Source of the DNA: Breviolum minutum Mf 1.05b.01
Taxonomy: Eukaryota; Sar; Dinophyceae; Suessiales; Symbiodiniaceae
DNA: 64,000 nucleotides
NCBI GenBank assembly: GCA_000507305.1
Contig: DF239261.1
Span: 62,001 to 126,000, forward strand
Direction: 5' to 3'
Below the pieces are notes generated by a model that saw only the letters and a program-made list of their open reading frames with translations, had not been told where the DNA came from and searched no databases. A program made the translations under genes and the position numbers. This document shows positions 14,001 to 23,000 of this stretch, piece after piece (within the stretch, counting starts at the first letter, position 1; the number at the start of each line of letters is the position of its first letter).

Positions 14001-17000
14001 CTTCACAGTGACCCAACTATTGACTTTCCCAATAGGAATGAGGGGGACCCTATAGCCGCGTAGGGCTGATGTAGGAATACGCACACAGAATGAAACCTGT
14101 TTGTGAAATACATGAAGGATTTGAAATCGGCATCATTTCCACATTGCTACCATCAAAAACATGTTTGAACTTAAAATTGGCAGAGCTATTAGGGTAAGAA
14201 AAGAGTGTTTTTGGAATGTCTCGGCTGATATGGCCATGGCATGCCAGTATGTTTCAACAGGTCTAGACTAGATGTCATCACCTGCCACAAACTACAGATA
14301 TAAATAAAATATCTAGTCCAATCAACTATCCAACACAAGATGAATACATATTTTTTTATGCGCACATACTGTTTGTAATATTATATATATATATCATATA
14401 TACATTTAATATGTTTACATATATATATAACAAGTTTTATCTTAGGTCCTCCTTTGATCTCATTGCTTACCCTCCACGTCTTTTTTCTCCCTTCCATGGT
14501 GGAGTTGCGATCGCCCTCGAGGTGAAAAGGCGAAGAAAGTGGAAAGGACGGGTCCGACGGGGGCCCGCTGCACCCACCAACGGCTGGTTCACCTGAGAAA
14601 AAACAAATCCAATTGAAACGGAAAATCATCTGAACCAAACTACCATCATTTGAACAAGTTCTATCTTAATCTTCGGGGGAGTATAAGATATATAAGGTGT
14701 ATATTGTAGGGTTGATTATTAAGGGTACCATCCCAGGATTTCCCCACCATTTTCCCTATGACTTTTGCCTTTTTTGAAAAAGGCGCTGTTCCCAAAAGCT
14801 AAAAGCAACAGTGTCATTCCCACGGTTCTTACTCAAAGCGTTTTTTCCGGAAATTTAGGATACAGTAAATCAAATCGGCCATGAAAATCAAGCAAGGATC
14901 CGGTATTTTTTAACTAAAGTGATCCCTTACACCAAAAAACTGAATCATCGGATTGTTAGAGGTATATAAATCTTTTAGATTTCTGTGCACCTAATATATG
15001 ATCCCTAAAAATACCTTTGAAAATACACTCCTTACAACTAACTTAGCCCCTAAAAAAATGGTGGTTGGGAGTGTAACTTTTCCTTTTTGGGATAGCCTAT
15101 TTTCTAGGGGGCTATGTTAGTTTTAGGGATGGCTATTTTTCGTGCACATCTCCTGGAACTCGAGCTCTGAGCTACTACAGGCTGCACCTGCCTGAAGCAA
15201 ATCAACAGTAGACAAAGTTCCCGGGTTCTTGGGGCACTTACCTTAGTTCCTAATGGTAGACATATCGAAACGTAATAAGTAGGGTTGTTTTTGGGGGGGG
15301 GTGGCTTCAATATTTCAGACCTCAACAACAGCTTAGTTACTGTAGCTTAATGGATGATTTTGAAAATACCACTTCTAGCTACTGCTTTGAGGTTTGCATG
15401 AATTTGGATGATTGTCTTTTCGCTTCAACATTTCAGGACGACGATGAATGATCGCTCCAGCCGCTCGCATACCATTTTTTCTTTCAAGGCGAGGTTTCTT
15501 AGTGCTGATTGCGAATGTTCCCCACAGATTTTTACGGAGCTTTTTCGCCGTAGGCCTTAAGACTTAAAAGTTTTTTTTGATTTACACCCCAGAAATTTGA
15601 TATAGATGACAAAAAGATGGCCATAATCTAAAGGAGTCCACCTTTTCCAAACCATCATTGGGGTATCCACGTTAGTTTTTGGGGAGTAATGGTTTCCGTT
15701 GGTATACCAGGAATGTTTTGGCGAGAAAAAAATGGATTGATTTCAATGGGAAATTCACAGATGTTGTGGCTCTTTTTTATGGAATTTGCCCGGTAGGATG
15801 ATGCAAAAAGATCCTTGGGTGTGCTTTGGACCAATTGTGCTTGAGTTTTTTTCTAGAAGTAAGTGGCTAGGTCCGCGCTTTCAAATGTTTTTGACATCTT
15901 TACCCCAGAAGTTTGGAGAAGATGAGTCTACTGAATATGTGTTGACTTGGTTTAGTTGAAACCACCACCCAACGAAGTGGCCGGGATCAATGATCTGGTT
16001 GGCGAACAAAGGTAAGGCTTAAGGTTCCGGAGTATTTTGGGTCAAACTACATGGGCACAAGCATCAAAAGTCAAATATAGTCATACCATAAGTATCCGTA
16101 AGTAGGCTAATATATCAGGACCTAGGCTATCATTTCGTTATTGTTTTTTTTTAAATGTTATTCCCCAGGATCGTATGCAGAATATCTATACCTAGAACCC
16201 AAATGATCCATATTTTGGAAGATTTGACCCATACAGTGGTGCTGGCGCGGGTCAACCCCCCTTTGAACATAGAGGAGAAACAGGTTCCATTCCAGGCAAC
16301 TTCAAAAAAAGGCAACAAAAAAAATCCATCCAGCACCTTCTAGGTGATTCAATGGGTGACCTTTTTGACCTCCCAGTTAGGAGGTCACTTAACAACTACA
16401 ACAACTACCATTTAAAGGATCACGTTTTCACTCACTCACTCACTCACTCACTCCCCGAGCCCCCCAAAAAAGGTCAGCCAAATTTCGCAGAAAATTTTGC
16501 AGATCTGACTTCCAATGGATGGGATGAAAACAAGACGCGCCAGGTAGAAGTGCGCGGTGGTAGCAATGCAGCGCAGCACAATAGCCTCTCCACCATGCAG
16601 GTGCCGTGCAGTTGATGTCAACTTTGTGCACCGCGATTTGGCCTGGTGTTGGCTTCATACAAGATGGGGTTCACCGGGCCGATCGTTATTGATGGAGTGA
16701 CAAGGGGCCCCTATAAATGACCTTATAAAAATCGGTAGCTGGGGTTATAACTGGTAGGCACCAACCTCGTAAGCCAGCTATTTCATGGAACGCTTAGAAG
16801 GAAGGGTCATTTAAGTCTATGGCTCAATTTTGTTGCTAACCCCTCCAAAAATGAAGCTACCAATGTGTTTTTTCTTTTCATTGTGCCTCAACCTTTAAAG
16901 CCATATATCTCCATTTTAGCTGGTGAGTAATGGTGCATCTCCTTCAACACACATGATGTCAGGACCAGTAGAAATCTCCAGCGAAAGGTTGTCCAGCCCC

Positions 17001-20000
17001 GTGAAGTTTGCATGGATGGATGTAAAGAAATATGTGGATGTTTCCAGATCCATGGATTAATAGGGTTTTCCATTATTTTCACCATCCATTTTGGAGGGTT
17101 TTCCCCCTATTTTTGGAAACACCCATGTACAGTAGATGGATGTACACTAGAAAACCATCAACTTTCCTATAGTTTCTACCCCTTCAGCGCAAAAAAATCA
17201 CTTGAACCCCCCCTTTCGTCACACCGAAACCCCACCGAAACCACGGTCAGATCGTGGATCTGGCCGGACGAGAGAATGAGCAGACGTCCGAATGCAAGGA
17301 CGAACGCTTCAGGGAGTTAAGGTGCGCGAACCGCTGTCAGGATCGGTCGACGCCGTCGACGCGCTACATGATGAACGGTGAAGGTAGCGATAAAATGGAT
17401 CAAGATCCATGATGTTTCATGTATTTACATTATATGGACCTAGATTTTTTGGCGACTTTAGGGCATACATGTAGGTATTTTTACATTGATGTTTATGGGA
17501 AGATGTATGAAGTCTTATTCACCGTGTGATAACTGCAATATCTGACAGGGTGAGGTTCAATCCTCAGGAAAAATCAGTATACTTTCCGAGATTCCAAGAA
17601 ACATTCAACTGACCCTGGAACCACCTGAGCTAATTTTTTGCCGCAAAGAAAAGCATCTTGAACGCTTTTTGGTTAGAAAGATTTTGGAGACAAAACTGCG
17701 ACGAGTCGACGTGTCACCAGGTACATCAACCGTTCTCTCTTTGAGTTGGCCAACTGTATTTTGGCCCTTTGTGATGGCAACAGAGATCACGTGCCTTTCA
17801 GGACAAGGGGTTTATATGAACGAACACAGAACAAGGAGGCAATGTAGATGAGTAGCGGGGCACAAACCGACACAGATATGGCAAAAGTGATGAACGTGAA
17901 AGCAATTTGATCATGAAAAGAAAGATCTTACTAAACATGGTGGAGAAAGGGAAAAAGTTGCTGACCTGAAAAAAAAACTGGTTGGTTTGGGTATATTAGG
18001 GGATTCTACTACCCATTTTGATATGGGGATTTTAATGAACCATTATAAGGATCCCTATTGAACAACCAGTTGAAAGCACTCCTTTTGTTTGTTGGTTTCT
18101 TGTTTGTAAATGGGTTTGCCTGGAGTTACTTCACCCTACTTAAAGGAATTATTTCACCCCCTGTAAAACTGGTAGGGGCGTACCTTGTACACTCCGTGAA
18201 ACTAACATAGCACCTGAACATGGATGGTTGGAATACTAGTTTCCTTTTGGGGAGGCGCATTTTCAGGTGCTTCTGTTAGTTTCAGGGAGGGTAGTTGAAA
18301 TAATTTCTTTGTTCAGTTTTTTCGTTTTGTGGCTGCAACCCTTCGGCGTACATTTCGCCACGTGGTACCGTGCTGACAGTCGAGGAATTCTAAGCTCACC
18401 ATGCTGTCAGAAGCTCAGGATTGAAAAATTGAAATGTAGTAATGTCAGTAGGCTTGATGATATATACATATTATATATATATTATATATATACATATATT
18501 ATATATATAGATATATTTGTGTGTACTAATAAAAACGATTTCAAAAAAAACAATTTATGTTTCCATGATGTATTTTATACTTCCATCATTTCCCATGTAC
18601 CGTATTCACTATTGTGTGATACAACACTGTTTTATATTCATATAGAGTTATTGGCCCTTACATGCGCTTACAGACGTTCAATCCTCTTGATGCGGGTTTT
18701 GACCGAAATTCCCATCGGAAATTCCATGTTGGTCCTCCGAGGCTTTCGGAAAGTCTGTCCAGCAACAGTCGCACGACGTTGTTGGCCACCCTGACACCCA
18801 GCACTAAAGGCGAGGAAAAGACCGTATCATTCCTTAGGGACTGGTATTTTACCTGGATGATCCTGGATGGCATAGCAAGTGTTGATGATATTTTAGGGCA
18901 ACAAGATAGATACACATGGTATCTTTATCAGTCGCCTTCATGGATGATATGGGATAATCCCTCAAGCAGTTGCAATTGGGATGGAGATGGAGATTCTCCA
19001 TACTGTTGACGGCTGAAATCCCTGCACCAGTTGATATAGGTACAGCAGTTTATCCCATAATTTACGATGCTTTACACATCCCAGGTGGTGCAGGATGTGT
19101 TTTTTCATTATCCGTATCTCCCCCACAAGTTGTTTACCCTTAGATTCCCATTCCCATTATTTTAGGATAAGTTTTAGATTTTAGAGGTACATGTTAGGGG
19201 TTGTCTCCGGTTCCCAGTAATAGTGACCACCAGGATATTTTCATGTTCATATATGAGGGTTTCGCAAAATTCCTTATCACAAAGTTTAGATAACTGTGTG
19301 ATATTTCTGTTTTGGTTGAAGATTTACAAGTTACTTATGAAGCGGGCCCCAACCTAAATTAGGCAAAACTGCAAGGCAGCGCTAGGTCTGCGGTAGCCCT
19401 GCGCTAGGCAATGTCCAGTAACATACGTACGTATATTCATACAGTATCCAGCCGCATCCTGGTCTGAGAGTTCCGGGGAGGAGCGCCAGCAGCACCACCA
19501 CCACCAGCCGCAACTCCAGCACCGCCAGCCTCCACACCAACACCACAAGGACTCAGCAGCCAGGACCAGCCAGCGCTGACCAGAACCACCAGCATCATCA
19601 CCAGCAGCACTACTTACATACTACTTGTGCGTATGACATGACTTTGTCAGCTCCGGGCGCGTTTTCGCGCGCTAGCTCCGCGCTAGCTCCGCGCTAGCAA
19701 TGCGCTAGCACGAATCTCCGTGAGAGACCATGGTCCCATCATGCGACTTGATCAACGGAGCCATGAAATGTCAGGAAGCTGTGTGTTCCACAAGATAGAA
19801 ATGTGACAAACTTGCAAGTAGGAAGACAGGCAGGAAGTTCATACAGCAACAAAGGAGTGCAAAACAAAAGAGGGTGGTTTGCAGTGCTACGGATGGCAGC
19901 AGCAGTGCGTGGCAGCAGCAGCAGCAGCAGTACGTCCGAGTGAAGCTAAAAAGGTCCGCGCTAGTGAAAATACCACACAAAGACTTGATCTCATTAAGAT

Positions 20001-23000
20001 TTTGCACATGTGGAGGGATGAGCCCAAAATGAAAGAGTTATAAGGCGGGCCCCAACGTAAACACGAATTATCACACAACTCCGGAAACAACATTTCGAGA
20101 AAACCTCATATAGTTGGTACCAGATAAACATCCAGCCAGCCAAAACCTTTGCTATCCTAAAAGGTCAGGATTCATCCCCAGTGAATAGTGGAAAGTGAAG
20201 GTCTATTACCGGGATCCTCGAAGTATTATATATACTTCAAGATATGGATGGAACTGAAATCGTCTTTGTCGTTTGTCATCATCATGGTTTTAAAACTCGA
20301 TTCTGTGGCATATTATATCCTACAAAAGTGGGAAGTTCAAAAGTCTATCAAACATCAAACAGGACCTAAGTAAGTTGCTAGAGCTATTAGATACTCAGGT
20401 TTAGGGGTCCATTCACTGGGTCCTGTTGGAGATTTCTTAGAAAAAGGGGATTTCTGTGTAGGTTCACTATACCAGTCCCTTTTTATGAATCCTTGGATTT
20501 GTTTTGAGGATTTTAAAATTTTAAGGTTACTTTTTGATGGATTGTACCATGGTAAATCACCATGAAACCACCGCTTGGGATAGTATATTTCAATATGTTA
20601 GTAAAAATTATCAGCATCGAAGAGTCGCAAATCCAAGGATCTTTTACGGAAGATTCCCATTTTGCCTCATATTTTCTTTTAAAAGGGGTTGGGGAAAACC
20701 AACCACCAACTCGATGACCATGGGACCCATGGGTCATTGGGTCCCACCCCAAACTGCAGCAAGGCTTTGACGAGAACATTTTGACATGTCGCTTTTTGGA
20801 GTCCACGGGTTTGGGAAACTCAGGAGGTTTTCTGCAAAGCGGTCGGGGAGTGAAGATGTTTTAGTGAAATCCCCAAACGGTTTGTTTTGGGGGGATATTT
20901 TTTTTAGTGGTAAATATATAATTTCTACACATGAATGGTTTGTATGGTAAATAATCCCTATACATGAATGCATGTTGATTTTTGTATGGTATCCATGTAG
21001 GTCAACATACCATACATTTGAATGATTGAATCTAGATGGTTGGTTTCATTTTTTGTTAATGTTCACCCTTATCTCTTGGGGAAATGATCCCACTTTGACT
21101 TGCGCATTTTTTTCCAAATGGGTTGGTTCAACCACCAGCTAGTGAAAGTTGCGCGTGGCTAGACTCATAAAGATATACCCATCAGGAAGGGATCAAAGTT
21201 GATGCAAGAGGTTGCTGGGTGGGGGCGGGTGGGGGAGCGGGAAACTTGTGACATGCCATGCCGTTTGGTGCATCCCAACTTACCGGGTTCTTCAAAAAAA
21301 ACAGCCATGGCACGTGACAAGCTTCTAACGTTCGTAGCCCCCTCCAACCCCCACTTCAAAGTTGCAACTGAAAAGGGTTGAACGCACCTAACTTGAATGG
21401 CTGTTTTTTTCTGAAGGCCGACGGCGACAACCCGAAAGAAACAACTTTGAAGTTGGGGGGCACGGGGGATCCCACGCTTGAATCTACTGCTCTGTCGGAT
21501 GGCTGTTTTTTTTGAAGAACCCGGTAGCAAAATGGTCCGTCCCAACATGTTCGGAATCGTGTAGACCCAGTCGTGGCCGCAGCCTTGTTTGAAGGATGGC
21601 GTTTGAGTTGATAACCAGCTACCTGACCAAAACAAGTCGGTATTTGATGAAAAGATTTGAACCTTTCAGAAGACTAGTTCTGATTTAGTTCTGGTCGCCA
21701 GAACTTCATATCCAGGTGGCTTAGAAATGCTTTTCCTGCGTGGGGTTGCTGTTTTTATTTGTTTGAAGAGCCGTGTTGCTTTCTTTGTTTAACAAGCGAG
21801 AAAACAACTTAGGGCATGCAGTGATTCCTGCAAGATGATTTGGTTACAGTAGTGCTACAGATGTAGCTTGCACTTCTGAACATTGTTTCCATTTTCCAAG
21901 CATCAAAGAGTCGCAAATCCAAGCTGTGAAATATAAAGTTTTGTGTTTCAAAACCTTCATGATAAAACAACACGCATGAAACTTGAACATGATATAAAAT
22001 CAGTTTCAATGGTGACACGTGTTTGTTCCAATGATTTTTTTCATAGGGCATACGCATAGGGCCTTATTGCTATGTGAGTTCTTGCTCATGGCAGTAAGTG
22101 CCGCGGAATCAAACTCAAATGCTTGATGTACCTTGGCACCTGTGGCTGGTATCTGTGGGGAGTTCCTCATGGAAACCGTTGCAGCAAGCAGGTAACAAGA
22201 CATGAGGCAATTAACCCGGAACAAACCACAGGCGGAGTGGTGACGCCTCCTTAAGATGTCTCTTTTCCTACCCTTGGCTTCTTTCTGACAGCGAATGACT
22301 AGAAAGTTGCCCAAATGAAAGAACATATATCCAGCGACATGTTTTTAGAGTCCACAATCAGAAGAAAGTAATCTCACAGAGCGCCTTTGTAGGGATTGAT
22401 GTTTGATGCCCTTGCTCCAAGTATTGCAAGCTTTTGGAAGAGAAATGGCAAGGCGAGGCTGGTCAGTTTGTTTAACAAACAACTTTTTAGAGCTCAAGGG
22501 CTCAAAGCAAGTAACAGTCTAAAACTCATGATGGATGGTGGATTTATACCGTTGTAAACCTAACAGAAGTTGAACCAGCAAGGCAGTGCATGCATTCAAG
22601 TTGCTTTTCATGAAAATCAATTGAATTCAGGCCGTCGATTTATGGAATACAAATGAATACAATTCTGACATATCCCTGACCATCAATTGTAGGCCTCCGT
22701 CATTTGTGGGTTTTATAGCTTAGCTTGGGAAACAAAGTGCATGATCAACTTCTTTACTGTATACCATACCATCGATGTATTGCATATTTAACTACATTTG
22801 GTTGCTTTGTATGGTAAATATAGGTAAATATACCATGCATGGATTGTATGGGATAAGAACTGTCTTTCCAACACCTTTTGACAAAAGCTTCCATCATTTG
22901 TAACATATCATGGGAATCTAAATTAACCGCGGCAAGGCCAACCCCCTCGACCAAGAAATTACGCCTTGTTTCCTGGGAGAGGGTGGGAGCGTGGCATTGG

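Noticed and set aside
14400-14640. Complementary open frames with GC-rich centre (14470-14590)
   Set aside because: No donor/acceptor pair consistent with the flanking kinesin phases, which already join without it.
19354-19548. Low-complexity open frames in the CAG/CAC tract
   Set aside because: Triplet repeats keep frames open by themselves; no exon evidence.
22187-22255. Possible kinesin neck exon VTRHEAINPEQTTGGVV
   Set aside because: The acceptor cag|GTAACAAG gives phase 0 while the previous exon ends in phase 1; similarity to a neck is too weak alone.
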